This document shows positions 23,593-39,640 of a stretch of DNA of 64,000 nt, one piece after another. The stretch lies in NCBI RefSeq assembly GCF_932294415.1, contig NC_065542.1, forward strand, positions 46,589,942 through 46,653,941, read 5' to 3'. The position numbers and the translations under genes were made by a program. How positions within the stretch are numbered: position 1 is the first letter of the stretch; every line of letters starts with the position of its first letter. The stretch is from Quercus robur (lineage: Eukaryota; Streptophyta; Magnoliopsida; Fagales; Fagaceae). The notes under the pieces are model-generated. The model worked only from the letters and a program-made list of their open reading frames with translations. It ran no database searches and was not told the DNA's origin.

Positions 23593-24204
23593 TCTGCTCT
23601 CAACTTGGCCACTTCTATCTCAAGATTATATGGAGAGATGGTTGTCCGTAAGGGAAAAAAATTGAAATTTTTTTTTGAGTTTGGGTTATCTTCTTATAAG
23701 AAAGAAAGAAAAGAAAAGAAAAAAGATTTAATATGATTTATTACAAAATGGCGAATTTGGGTTTCTTGGAGAAAAATAAATTATTTTTCCTTTTTAAGGC
23801 TAAAAATGTTAATTTTTTTTTCTTTGTTAGGATTGAAAAAATAATTTTTTTTTGGAGAGTTAAAATAGAGAAATTATATATAAGTGAATGTAAAATGTTC
23901 TTGATTAAGGATTTGGCGGCTTTAGGAACTTTTTTCAAGGAGTCATTAAAGAATTTAAATTAAACAAAATTTAATAAAAAAGACACAAATACATGAAATT
24001 TTACAATTTCCTTTACTTATTTTCATATTTTGAAATTGTTGTATGATAATTCATTATCATTTGTCATTATCTATTGTTAATGTGAATAGATGTGAATTTG
24101 TATAACCTTTTATTTTCATGCAATTGTTATTATCTATTTATCATTGTATAATGATTGACCCACACACCCAAACTTATCCATATACTTAATGATTGTATTA
24201 ATAC

Positions 24205-24722
24205 ACTAAGGGCACGTTTGGTAGACTGTAATAGACACTGTAATGTAATAGATATTCCTATAGCATAACTATTCGGTTGTTTGGTTATGTTTTTATTACA
24301 ATGAATAGTTATTCCTTATGAATAACTATTCTTCAAAATGAGGAATAATTATTCCTTATCAAAAGTACTGAATATCTATTCATTCACCTTATGTAATAAC
24401 TTTTTAAAAATATTTCCTAAAAAACTATTAGTTGCCACAATTTTAAAAGGAAAGAAGATAATTTTTCCTTATTGTTAATTATTAGCTCTATTTTGAACAC
24501 CCTAAAATAAGTGTATTTTAGTAAATTTGACTTAAAAATGATTTAATTACACTTTCTTTTTATACTCTACAAAATTGTGAATGCATATTCAAGATTCTAT
24601 TTTTAAATGATCATCAAACTAATAAATAGTAATATTTATTACATTCCAACTTAATGCATTCCCTGTAATACTTATTCCTATTCTCATGTAATAATCATTA
24701 TAGTGTACCAAACGTGCTTTAA
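24205..24722. mobile_element. hAT-like non-autonomous element, copy A
   Basis: Starts GGGCACGTTTGGTAGACTG (24209) and ends with the inverted GTGTACCAAACGTGCTTT (24704-24721), about 0.5 kb. Short inverted ends of this kind with GTTTGGTA are common in plant hAT-type MITEs. The interior is rich in TTATTCC/GGAATAA words. The target duplication is obscured because copy B starts directly after it. Confidence 0.6.
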
Positions 24723-25462
24723 GAGTACATTTGGTAGACTATAATAGGCACTGTAATGTAATAGTGCTTTTTTTTAAAAAAAATATTTAAGGAACATGTA
24801 ATGTAATAGTTATTACTATAGTTTAGCGATTCAGTAGTTTGGTAATGTTTTTATTACAGGAATTAGTTATTCCTTATAAATAACTATTCTTTAAAATGAG
24901 AAATAACTATTTATATCTAAAAGAGTTGTAATAGCTATTCCTTAGTAGGTGTATTAATTTCTAAAATTAATATATTTTCAAATAAACAAACTTTCCATAG
25001 TTACAAGACCGATGCTACTTTATTTGTTTAGCTTGCACAAAAGCCAAAATATTTCATTGTCCTTGACGAATATATTGCTGAAAATCCGGAACTACTTCAT
25101 GATATTCCAGATTTTGCAGTAGATTTTGATTCTCCTATTTGTCTGGCCTGCACAATGGCCAATGCTTCAATATTTACTACTGCTAAAAGCTTGTTTCCTA
25201 CCAATATGATGCTTCTAAAGGTTCCCAAAGACTAGTGTTTATGTGAAGACAACGGAAGAGCATGCTTATTAGTTTCTTTTATTGGTTTCTTTCTTATCTT
25301 AAGTTTGATTTTAAAATACTTTCATTCCATTGTCTTCAGGGTTATATTATTGTGTTGTCACCAAACAAATGAATAGTAATAAATATTACATTACAACATT
25401 TTGTATTCCTTATAATTCCTACTCCTATATAATTACCATCACAGTGTACCAAACATGTCCTA
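24722..25462. mobile_element. hAT-like non-autonomous element, copy B, with extra coding-like insert
   Basis: Starts AGAGTACATTTGGTAGACT directly after copy A and ends CAGTGTACCAAACATGTCCT near 25461. Related to copies A and C. It differs by an internal stretch (about 25005-25290) with an open frame of about 65 codons (contains KPKYFIVLDEYIAENPELL) that I do not recognise. This may be captured host DNA. Confidence 0.55.
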
Positions 25463-26106
25463 AGTGTTTATTTAACCAATCGAATGTTTGAACAATTATT
25501 GATTTTACTATTTTTTTAATTACTAATTTTATAACAAAAAGTTTTTATAACATGATAATAATACACATACATATAACAAACCCTTTATATTTCCTAAGTA
25601 TTGAGTTATATAAAGTTATATTATATTTATACTATATACACACATATTCACACACAAAAAAAAAAAACATTATAACAAAAAAATTAATAAATAAAATTAC
25701 AAACACAATCAGTATAAGACACACACTCACACACATATAATATAAATTTATAATAAAGAGAAAGACACTCACAAATTTCAAACTCACTTTTTTGGATACT
25801 GAAAATGAAAATTGCATAAAAATAAAAATAAACAAGCTTTTTAGTGGTGGGTGCTACTGAAAATTTAAAATGAAAACAAAATACACTACTTTTTTTTTCT
25901 CTTAATCAAACAACCTCTTTGATTTGAAGAAAAAAGTGATGTTTTTTTGTAGGACCTACCACAAAAAAAAAAAAAAAAAAAAAGGTTTGGTTTGTAAATT
26001 TGTACTCAATTTTAATTTTTAATATTCAAAAAAAAAAAAGAGTTTGAATATAGAAAATAAAAGAGATTTTTGGCCGTTTTCATTTGTGGCCCTACACTTA
26101 GCTCTA

Positions 26107-26149
<43 letters not shown>

Positions 26150-26394
26150 AGTAAGACAAATGTTAACAAGCACTGTAATATTGCACTAATGTGGGTCTCA
26201 TTAGATAAAAAAAAATTGAAAAAAAAAAAAAATTGACCCTACAACTTATGTTAATATTTTTTCTCTCTATAAAGCTTGTCCCATAATCTAAAAGTTTCAA
26301 AAATATGAAATAAAGTTGCAATAATGCTAAGAAAAAAGTACAAAGGGCTGTAATTAACAGGCACCTTACGGTGCCCATTGACATAACCCTTAGA
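25463..26394. other. AT-rich spacer with CT microsatellite
   Basis: No gene seen. It contains A/T runs and a (CT)n microsatellite at about 26110-26143. Confidence 0.45.
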
Positions 26395-26925
26395 ACACAT
26401 TTGGTAGACTGTAACGGTAATTACATAGGAATAGGAATAGATATTACAAGGAATAAAAGATGATGTAATGTAATACTTATTACTATTCATTTATTTGGTA
26501 GCAACATAATAATAGAACCCTTGAAAACAATGAAATGAAAGCATTTTAAATCAAACTTAAGATATATTTTAAGAAATATCTTACTCATATAATTATATTT
26601 TCTAAAAAATAATATTTTTTAAATTTGAAAGTTAGATTAGTTATTTTTTATGATTTTTTTATTTTCATAATTGTTATGTGCATATGAAAAGTTTGTTCAT
26701 TTGGAAATATATTAATTTTAGAAATTAATACACCTACTAAGCAATAACTATTACAACCTTTTTAGAGATGAATAATTATTCCTCATTTTAAAGAATGATT
26801 ATTCATAAGAAATGACTATTCCCTGTAATATAAACGCAACAAAATTACTGAATAGCTAAATTATAGGAATAACTATTACATTACAGTGCCTATTATAATC
26901 TACTAAACGTACTTTTAGTAAAAAT
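26395..26925. mobile_element. hAT-like non-autonomous element, copy C, inverted relative to B
   Basis: Starts ACACATTTGGTAGACTGTAA and ends CTATTATAATCTACTAAACGTAC. Its sequence is the reverse complement of copy B over both flanks but lacks the coding-like insert of B. B and C thus form a spaced inverted pair. Confidence 0.55.
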
Positions 26926-27158
26926 ATTCTTTTACTCAAATGGGGTTGATTTTAATGAGAGAAAAAAGTTTGAAGCTGCTACAAAGCCTACAGTAACAGT
27001 GTGCTTGTTTGGTCAAGAGAGTTACCATAACAATTCTTATTAAAAAAAATATTAGGGTTTAAAAAAGCTATTGGAGTTGGTATTTTTGAGCATTTGCTCT
27101 CCAAAAATAGGCTTAGAGAACTTATTGGAGAATGGAGATGGCTCTAAGGTCAGTTTTA

Positions 27159-27869
27159 GAGCAACCACATCAGTTAATGTATTTTACACATCCATTTTTA
27201 CATTAAAAACCTACTTTTTCTATTTTACACATCAATTTTTACAGAACATCCACATCAGTTCATCTATTCTATCACCTCTTTTATTTAAATAATCAATTTT
27301 CTCAATTTTTAATTATTTCTCTCTACTAACCCCTTTACATATGCACACGCTCTCTCTCTACTCATTTTTCTGATTTGTTGCTCTCTTTATACCCATCTCT
27401 CTACCCATTTTTGAACACAGATCAACTCTCCCTCTCGGTCTAATCCACACCATCTCAATCACAAGCACCGATCCACAGCTCCGATCAGGCAAGACCCGAT
27501 CAAGCATCGATCCACAAGCACCGATCCACAGCTCCGATTAGATTTGACCGAGATCTCCCTAGCTCCAATCCACAAGCACCGATCAGATCCAAGATCTCCC
27601 TAACTTTGATCAGGCAAGACCCATACCCACGAGCTCCCTAGCTCTGATCCACAAGCATCAATCAGATCTGAGATCTCCCTAGCTCTGATTAGGTAAGACC
27701 CATAACCACGAGCTTCGATCAAGCGAGACCCACGAGCTCTGATCAAGCAAGACCCATGAGCTCTAATCGTTCCAGACAAGCACCGATCGTTCTAATAAGC
27801 ATCGATCTGTCTCTTTGTTGTTTGTTCGTTTGGGTTTGTTTGTGTGTGGGTGTGGGTGTGTTTGTGTAT

Positions 27870-27907
<38 letters not shown>

Positions 27908-28253
27908 AAGTGTATCTTTGTGTTGATTTGTCTATATGGATGTGTTTGTGTGTGGGTGTGTTTATGTGCATCTGAGGAAAAAGAGGAAGATGAGGAGAGG
28001 AGAAGTTACTGAGTTTGTTGAGCACAGAGAAGAGAGAGAAAAAAAAAAGAAGCGAATGGGAAATTAATAAAATAATAAATGGACGAGCTATAGTAACCGT
28101 GTATATTTACACGGTTATTGTAACTCGTGTAGAGATCTATACATTTTTACACAATTTTAGAAGCACTAATGTGGAGCATTTTTTAGACAAAATGTGTAAA
28201 AGTGGTGTCTTTTTCTATTTTACATGATTTTGCATCCACTGATGTGGATGCTC
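27159..28253. mobile_element. Non-autonomous PIF/Harbinger-type element
   Basis: Ends GAGCAACCACATCAGTTAAT (left) and, reversed from the right, GAGCATCCACATCAGTGGAT. A TTA target duplication lies at 27156-27158 and 28254-28256. TTA duplications with GAGCA-type inverted repeats are typical of PIF/Harbinger. Inside are a degenerate minisatellite of GATCCACAAGCACCGATC-like units (27420-27800), TG and T runs, and a hairpin TAACCGTGTA / TACACGGTTA at about 28091-28114. No transposase gene is present. Confidence 0.75.
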
Positions 28254-28666
28254 TTATTAAACATCTTATTCCTCGGAATGGAGAATGAAGAATGGAGATG
28301 TTCTCAACTATTCATATATAGGTATTCCAACTGTTCAAATAGGCTTAAATAACTGTTGTCCTAGGTATAATAATCTTGAAACTACTATTCATATTTTAAG
28401 AGATTGTCCATGGGCTAAGAGGATATGGTATCATTCTCCAGGTATTTTACCTCAGTGGATGCTCTTATTAAACATCTTCTTCCTCGGAATGGAGAATGAA
28501 GAATGGAGATGTTCTCAACTGTTCATATATAGGTATTCCAACTGTTCAAATAGGCTTAAATAACTGTTGTCCTAGGTATAACAATCTTGAAACTACTATT
28601 CATATTCTAAGAGATTGTCCATGGGCTAAGAGGATATGGTATCATTCTCTAGGTATTTTACCATTA
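28245..28666 (+). repeat. 211-bp tandem duplication across the Harbinger/LINE junction
   Basis: Unit 1 starts TGGATGCTCTTATTAAACAT at 28245 and unit 2 starts with the same words at 28456, with few differences through GGTATTTTAC. Each unit begins with the last 9 bp of the Harbinger right end plus its TTA, so the duplication happened after that end was in place. Confidence 0.85.
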
Positions 28667-30265
28667 TCCTTTTTTCACCTTTCACTTCAAAACTGGCTAC
28701 ATACCAATGCTACATCAGATTTTCTTATCTTCCATTGTCAACTACCTTGGAAAAGTTACTTTCCCTTCCTATGCTGGCACTTACGGCTGGCAAGGACGAA
28801 CGTATATTTAAAAATCAATATTGCTCTCAAAATCTAATTATACACAAAGTGGTTCAATGCGCTACTAAATTCTTCTTTTTAGTGTGCCCAGTAAAGAATA
28901 TTAAACTTAAATATCCTAGGATTATTAAATGGAATGCTCTGCCAAAACCTTTAAGAAAATTAAACACAGATGGCAGCTCATCAGGTAATCCTAGTTTAGT
29001 TGGTGCAGGCAGATTGTTGTGCAATAGCTCAAGAGATTGGATTTCAAGTTTTTCACTACATATGGTTATTACTTCTAATAATATCGCTGAGCTAGGTGTA
29101 GTTCGCTAGGGCCTCCTTCTGGCATGGAAGTTGGGTTTCAGATTTATTTATCTTGAAATAGATTTTATGATAGTTCTTTCCTGGTTAACTAATAATAAAG
29201 ATATCCCACCAGTTATCAACTCACTATTATGTGATTGCAGAAACTTTATGGAACGCGATTGGACTGTCCATGTGTATCACATATTCCGCGAAGCTAATAG
29301 CTGTGCGGATGCTCTAGCAAAGAGGGGAAATCAGCAATAATGTCTTTTGGAAACCTATGATACCTGTCCTGTTTTTGTATATATGGCTTTTGTATGAGAT
29401 ATGGAAAGTATATTGTATGAGATATGGAACGTATAGGAACTATTAGAACATGTAAGGTGCGTTTGAATCGGCTTCAAACGCATTCCAGAAATCAATTTAC
29501 GGAAAAGAGGGCGTTTGGCTGTCACGGAAAATATTATTTTCCGGAAAATATTTTCCGTTTGACCGAAATTTTCAGCTTTGACCACGGAAATGAATTTCTG
29601 CCTTCATTTTCACTTCAATTCATTTCCGTGGCTTGCAAAACGCAGAGAGAGAGAGAGAAAAAACAGAGAACACAACACGAGAGCGAGAGAGAAATAACAA
29701 AAAAAAAAACAATCGAACGAGAGAGAGAGATCGACGCTAACGAACGAGATCGACGCAACAGAGAACACAACAAGTGCGGAATAGATCGACGCTAACGAAC
29801 GAGATCGACGCCAAGGCCTGAGTGCGAAGCCAACGAGCGAGATCGAAGCCAACGAAGTGCGAGAGCTCCGATCGATCCAGCCACCCAGAGCTCCGATCCG
29901 GCCGTCGCGAGATCGTGACGTTGATCGCGATCTCGCCTTCGCGCGATCGCGCCGGCGAGATCGCCTTCGCGCCGGCGGGTTTTCTGGATGTGTTTTCTGG
30001 GTTGTGTTTTCTGATTTGTGTTTTCCTTTCTTCTTTTCCAAACACTAGAAAATATTTTCCGGGAAATTTTTTGAAATGCAACCAAACACACAGAAATATT
30101 TTCCTTTTCCAGAAATTAGCATTTCCGAAAAATATGTATTTTCCGAAAAACGTTTTACGGCAACCAAACACAGCCGTAATGTAAATGTTGTAACGCATGC
30201 TGTTGTTTGACATTATATATAATTAAATAATACTCATCTTTTATCCAAAAAAAAAAAAAAAAAAC
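28257..30265 (+). mobile_element. 5'-truncated L1-type LINE, 3' end
   Basis: Translation gives a zinc-binding reverse-transcriptase tail (CCPRYNNLETTIHILRDCPW, AKRIWYH). A plant RNase H-like domain follows (LNTDGSSSGNPSLVGAG about 28966-29017; FREANSCADALAKRG near 29285-29329), with stop TAA at 29338-29340. A poly(A) run at about 30248-30265 closes the element, so the 3' UTR is interrupted by a nested MITE (29456-30175). Frames shift within the copy and a stop (TAG) interrupts the RNase H part at 29107-29109, so it is dead. The first 211 bp are tandemly duplicated. Confidence 0.8.
29456..30175. mobile_element. Nested DNA-transposon-like element with GC-rich palindromic core
   Basis: Lies inside the LINE 3' UTR. 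The ends are roughly inverted: GGTGCGTTTGAATCGG at left and, reversed from the right, GGCTGTGTTTGGTTGCCG. Inside both ends are GGAAAATATTTTCC-type palindromes. The flanks AACATGTAA and GTAATGTAA match at 6 of 9 bases, an imperfect target duplication. The core (29880-29985) is very GC-rich with repeated GATCGCG/CGCGATC words. Possibly a MULE- or hAT-type MITE; class unsure. Confidence 0.5.
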
Positions 30266-35007
<4,742 letters not shown>

Positions 35008-35760
35008 AAAATGATAATTCTGCATGTGAAAACTGCACTGTATTATGTTTGTATTTTGGATTTAAAATCTATTTTTATTTATAATCTACGCTTTGGGTTT
35101 TAGATATATATTTTTATTCATATGATCATCCGTTCTGGAAAGATCATAGACACTTATCTTATCATCTACAAATTGCAGACTGTGTTTGTCCAATACAACT
35201 GAATTTAAAGATAGCCGGCTATCAATATCAAATAGGTAATCCAAATGTTCATTAAAATGTTTCCCTAAAGATTTTTTAATACGAAGGGTAATTTATAATT
35301 CAGCAAAAAATTGAAGGGCTACATATAAATATAATCATAGATTTTTGGCAAAAGATTCTTGGTCAGCACTCGCTAATATATCATTATCATTTATTTCTAT
35401 AAGCCTCTCACTAAAAAAAATTGATTTAGTGCAAGAAATAAACATTCAAATCGGATTTCAATTTTCATGCTTAAAATTAAATGCTACCCAAAAATTGTTC
35501 TGAGTATCTCAAATTGAGTTTTCTGACTAGCATGCTAGAAAAGTTTAAAAAGTTTAGAAGATATGGTACCTGACTTAAATCGAAGCCAAAAGTCGAAGTA
35601 AATCAAAAGTCTAATTTAATGTCATCACTCTAAATGTGCATGCATTCAGTTTAATGCAATTTTCAAGGTGCCTTTTGATTCTCACACTTACCGGTCAGGA
35701 ATGCCATGCGCACCATCAATCCGTAAAACACATAAGAAATTTTGCATAAATTTATTTGGG

Positions 35761-35767
35761 TATAAAA
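35761..35767 (+). promoter_or_regulatory. TATA box of the S-protein homologue gene
   Basis: TATAAAA, preceded by GGG, lies 77 bp upstream of the start codon at 35838. That leaves room for a leader of about 45 nt. Confidence 0.5.
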
Positions 35768-35837
35768 GGAGAAAATTAGACCACAAGTTTGTACTTTGTA
35801 GATATCAATTTCAAAAGCCTAACACAGCTTTTACACA

Positions 35838-36287
35838 ATGAGTGCTATCAGGAACAGCTTAGTTTTACTTGTTTTGGCATTAGCCATGAGCCCTTCATGG
35901 CTTATTATTTCTGCCAATGGAAATGTGCTTCCTTTATTCATCAAATGGCATGTATACATCGTAAATGGATTGAGCAACAACATGACATTGTTCATCCATT
36001 GCCAATCTTCAGACAATGATATGGGCAACCACAATTTGTCTCCTGCAGCTAATTTCTCTTGGAGTTTCAGAACAAACTTCTTCCATTCTACGGTTTTTTC
36101 ATGCTACATACGCAAGGACGATGCTCAAGCCACCTTTAAAGTGTTTTGGCAAGATCCAGTTCTATTTGAGCGTTGCAAGTGGAAGAATTGCATTTGGATT
36201 GCCAAAGAAGATGGAATATATATAAGAGATTTTCAGAATGAGCAGGATGAGTTTCGATATCAATGGGAAGCACTAGCAGGTTGTTAA
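35838..36287 (+). CDS. S-protein homologue (plant self-incompatibility S1 family)
   Basis: A small secreted protein of 149 aa in a single exon. A signal peptide (RNSLVLLVLALAMSPSWLII) probably ends near residue 26. The mature part follows the Self-incomp_S1 pattern: WHVYIVNGLSNNMTLFIHCQ near the N-terminus, a central NFSWSFRTNF, then STVFSCYI, and CIWIAKEDGIYIRD near the C-terminus. The conserved cysteines (in IHCQ, FSCY, CKWKNC) would form the disulfides of the family. The founder is the pistil S-determinant of poppy; most relatives (SPH) have no assigned role and are expressed in specific tissues. Family size (about 130-160 aa) fits. No neighbouring duplicate is present, unusual for a family often found in clusters. 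Confidence 0.88.
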   Translation: MSAIRNSLVLLVLALAMSPSWLIISANGNVLPLFIKWHVYIVNGLSNNMTLFIHCQSSDNDMGNHNLSPAANFSWSFRTNFFHSTVFSCYIRKDDAQATFKVFWQDPVLFERCKWKNCIWIAKEDGIYIRDFQNEQDEFRYQWEALAGC

Positions 36288-37632
36288 AATGAACTTCGAT
36301 ATATTTCATATGACCACTCACCACTTTGTTCAAATAAAGGGTACAAATCTTTTGTACTACTTTTTGTATTACACTAGTCATAAATTTTTGTGTTTAATTT
36401 TTTTTCCATTTTAAACTTTGGCTATTTTATAAGTAAAGTCAAAAAAATTCATAACAAATTATAATTTTTTTGATACAATAACAAATTATAATTGGTGGAA
36501 CATAAAGTGGTACACAAAAGTGATTTAAAAATAACAAAAAGAAATTTGACAACATTAACAGCAAACAGCACAACAATGAATACGTACTTCAACTTGAATA
36601 TCAGTTTAAGCAAGCAAACAACAACAAAAAACATGCGAAGAATTTTGACAAAAATTTCAGTTAAAGCCAGCAAACATGCATAGCACATAACGACTAGAGT
36701 ATGAATAGTTCATTTTGACAAAAGGTTAACCAGATGCTAACCTTTATATTCGATCTATTTTATTATTTTCTTTCCTTTTCAATTGGTTAGATTATGTGAA
36801 TGAAGAGTGGTGTGAGAGAACTTATACGGTCTCTAATAAAAAACAAAACGGGCAATCAATATTATTCAATACCCATTACCCACAAGTAATAGCCATGCTT
36901 ATTATACAACCTTAACTGTAGAATGTTGATATAAATAAATAAATAAATAAATAAACGGCCTAAATCACAAAAAAACAAGGATGAAAGATGGTATAAGGGT
37001 TTGTTCCTCTACTCAGATCTTTTTCCATGATCTTTTTACTATGGCAATGGACAAGAACGCTTTAGTTGCCTCTTATTAGGTAGCTCAAAAAAACGAAGTA
37101 GTGAGATCTTGGAAACCTAGTTTTATTCATGCTTATCAGGATTAAGAATTGGATTGAGTATCACCTATAACTCAAACCCTATTCTCATATTTCATTTTTC
37201 TAACTCTATTTTTTCACTCACTTTTGAAATAACTTGTTTGGTTTCATACTTTGGTGCATATCTATTCTCTATAACTCAAATTTTTGTATATAGTTGTGGG
37301 GCCCATTGAAACCCATAACTCAAAACTTAAAAACATTCAAATTATATTTTCAGTTTCCATAACTCAAACTCAAATTTTTGAGTTTTGAGTTATGGAAACT
37401 CAACTTAAAAATCAATCCGAACAAGATGAGTTTTAGTGGACTCCACTTTTTTGAGTTTTGGGTGATGAAAACTCAAAACTAAGTTATTTAACTTAGTTTT
37501 CATCAATACAAACACCCTTAGTGGATTCGGTGGGCCCCACATTTCTTGTTCTATTCTCATTTTCCTTCTAGTGGAGGTGGAGACCATATATCTTGAAAAT
37601 TATTTTAGTTTGGAAAATTTAAGGAACAATCA
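36288..37632. other. Intergenic DNA with MITE-like ACTCAAA repeats
   Basis: No gene is seen. From about 37150 to 37530 the words AACTCAAA, GTTTTGAGTTATGG and AACTCAAAACTAAG recur on both strands, as in a degenerate MITE. A TAAA microsatellite lies near 36933-36953. Confidence 0.4.
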
Positions 37633-37848
37633 CTGTATGGGGGCATTGAAGCTGCCGAAGCAGTTTTTGGGAGAGAGTGTGGTGGTGGAGTCGCATGAGG
37701 TGGTGTAGCTGGCCAAAGGGGATAGAGACTTGTTGAGGTTGTTCAAGGAGTTGAAGCAATTGGTGGCAAATCTCTTTGACTTGCTGGAATTCATGAATAT
37801 CTTCATTTTTGCTCCTATTCTATACATTCATCAGTATATCATGTTTTA
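37633..37848 (+). pseudogene. Unrecognised coding-like fragment
   Basis: The plus strand reads MGALKLPKQFLGESVVVESH, then a stop (TAG), then LAKGDRDLLRLFKELKQLVA and NLFDLLEFMNIF. The hydrophobic/charged spacing looks like a helical segment of a real protein, and its GC content is above that of its neighbours. I do not recognise the family. Possibly a captured or retroposed gene piece. Confidence 0.3.
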
Positions 37849-37867
37849 GCCTTTCTGACCTGACGTT

Positions 37868-39007
37868 TTGAATTCTAATGCATCCATTAACGACTACATT
37901 ATAGTATTCCTATTCTTAAGCCTAAGTCCCAAAATTTTGGGGACGATTATGGATTCTTGACAAATTAGTTAGGGTTGGCAATATTTTTTGTTACTCCCGT
38001 AATTGTCATATATTTTCCTATCACTTCTACTAATGACAACAACAGCAACAACAATAAAGCCTAAGTCCCAAAATTTAGGGGACAACTATTGATTCTTGAC
38101 AAATGTTAGGGTTGGCCATACTTTTTGTTACTCCCTTAATTGTCATATATTTTCCTATTACTTCTACTAATGTGATTTTTTTTCCCCCTAACTTGGTTCA
38201 ACTCATTCTTTCTTACTGGTGAATTAATTGCTCTCTTTTGAACATGGTTGAATTAAGTGACTCCCACTTAAATTTTCATCAGTAGGGGCCATCACTATCT
38301 TTAAGCGAATTTCTTCATTTCAAATCCTATTTTTATGTGTATTTTCAAATATCCATTTTAACATCCCCTTTAACTTAATAAGTAATTGACGATTGCACAA
38401 CACTCTTAATGCACTTCTCCACTTCATCCACCCTACTTTTATTCTATGATTCACATCATTTTCAATCTCTCGATTTTTATGAATTATGTTCCAAGATATC
38501 AAAAGTTGTCACCCTTTGGTATTTCTTGACCATCAAGGCTTACAGGCCTTTTGTTTCTGTTTCTACTTTTAGTACTAAACTTATATTCCATATACTCTGT
38601 TTTAGGCTTACTTATTTGAAAGCCTTTCAATTCTTGAGTGTCTAGCCAAACTTCAATTTGGCATTAACTCCACTTCTAATTTCATCTACTAAAATTATAT
38701 CATCTGAAAAAAGCACACATTAAGGGACTTTCTCTTGAATCCATTTATTGAGTTCATCCACCACTAAGGCAAAGAGATATGGACTTAATGTCAAACCTTG
38801 ATGCAAACTTAAGTGATGGATTCCTCCACTTATTCTCACACAAGTTACAGCTACATTGATAGTACATATATCATTAATCAACTTAATGTACTTCAAAGGA
38901 ATACCTTTCTCTTCCAAAATCCACCTCATAACCTCTCTAAGGACCCTATCATATGCTTTCTCTAGATCAATGAAAATCCTTAGAGGTCTCTTTATTTTTG
39001 TTTTATA
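37868..39007 (-). mobile_element. RTE-type LINE fragment, 5'-truncated
   Basis: The minus strand encodes part of a reverse transcriptase: IFIDLEKAYDRV, LREVMRWILEEKGIPLKYIK and HQGLTLSPYLFALVVDEL, then a decayed FSDDIIL catalytic motif. Frames are broken by several stops. The 3' end (low coordinates) carries a (TTG)n-type tail, TATTGTTGTTGCTGTTGTTG, at 38034-38055, typical of RTE elements. A 138-bp 3'-end segment is present twice (37919-38056 and 38057-38172). A hAT MITE lies at its 5' limit. Confidence 0.7.
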
Positions 39008-39632
39008 CAAGGTTTTCAGACTTGGATCGAATCGGGAGGTTGGACCGTGAAAACCGGGAACCAGGATGAAAACCGGTTTTTTAAGCATAAAGAACTAGAT
39101 TTTTTGTTAATTCTGTGAAACCCTAAAACTGAGGTTGGACCGCACGAACCGGTGGCAAGAACTGTGCGGTCCATCCAACCCCTTAGCAATTTTTTTTTTT
39201 TTAAATTTTTTAATTTTTTTTATTTTATATAAAAACAACTTAACACAATTTTATTATACTTAATTAAATTATCCATCTCTTACAAGGAAGAAAAAAAAAG
39301 TTGTAATTAAAATCTTTTAAAGATATTCAACTTTACTTCAAAAATCAATCATAAATTTTAATGTTTTCATGGTTATTATTTTATTTTATTAACTTTCTTA
39401 TTTAATTATTAAATATATGCTCGAACATCATTAAATTTCCCTCACGTATATAGATATATTAGTCAATTTTGCTAGTTTTATAAATTTAATATCTATATTT
39501 AGGCTTTAATTAATTATTAAATTAATTATAATGTCATCACGATCCGACCCCGATTTGACCTTAGTTTGACCTCAAAAATCTTGAACCTCTCCTTTTTACG
39601 GTTCAATGAACGGTCCGAGTCTAAAAACCTTG
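39008..39632. mobile_element. hAT-type MITE with 8-bp target duplication
   Basis: Ends CAAGGTTTTCAGACTTGG (left) and, reversed from the right, CAAGGTTTTTAGACTCGG. A perfect 8-bp duplication GTTTTATA lies at 39000-39007 and 39633-39640. An 8-bp target duplication points to hAT. It is 625 bp long with no coding capacity. Confidence 0.8.
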
Positions 39633-39640
39633 GTTTTATA

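Noticed and set aside
23733-23963. Open frame of 76 codons rich in Phe, Lys and Asn
   Set aside because: Composition follows the local A/T runs on both strands; no homology recognised.
29610-30213. Several long Arg/Ser-rich open frames on both strands
   Set aside because: They arise from the GC-rich palindromic core and GA repeats of a nested MITE; no protein family fits.
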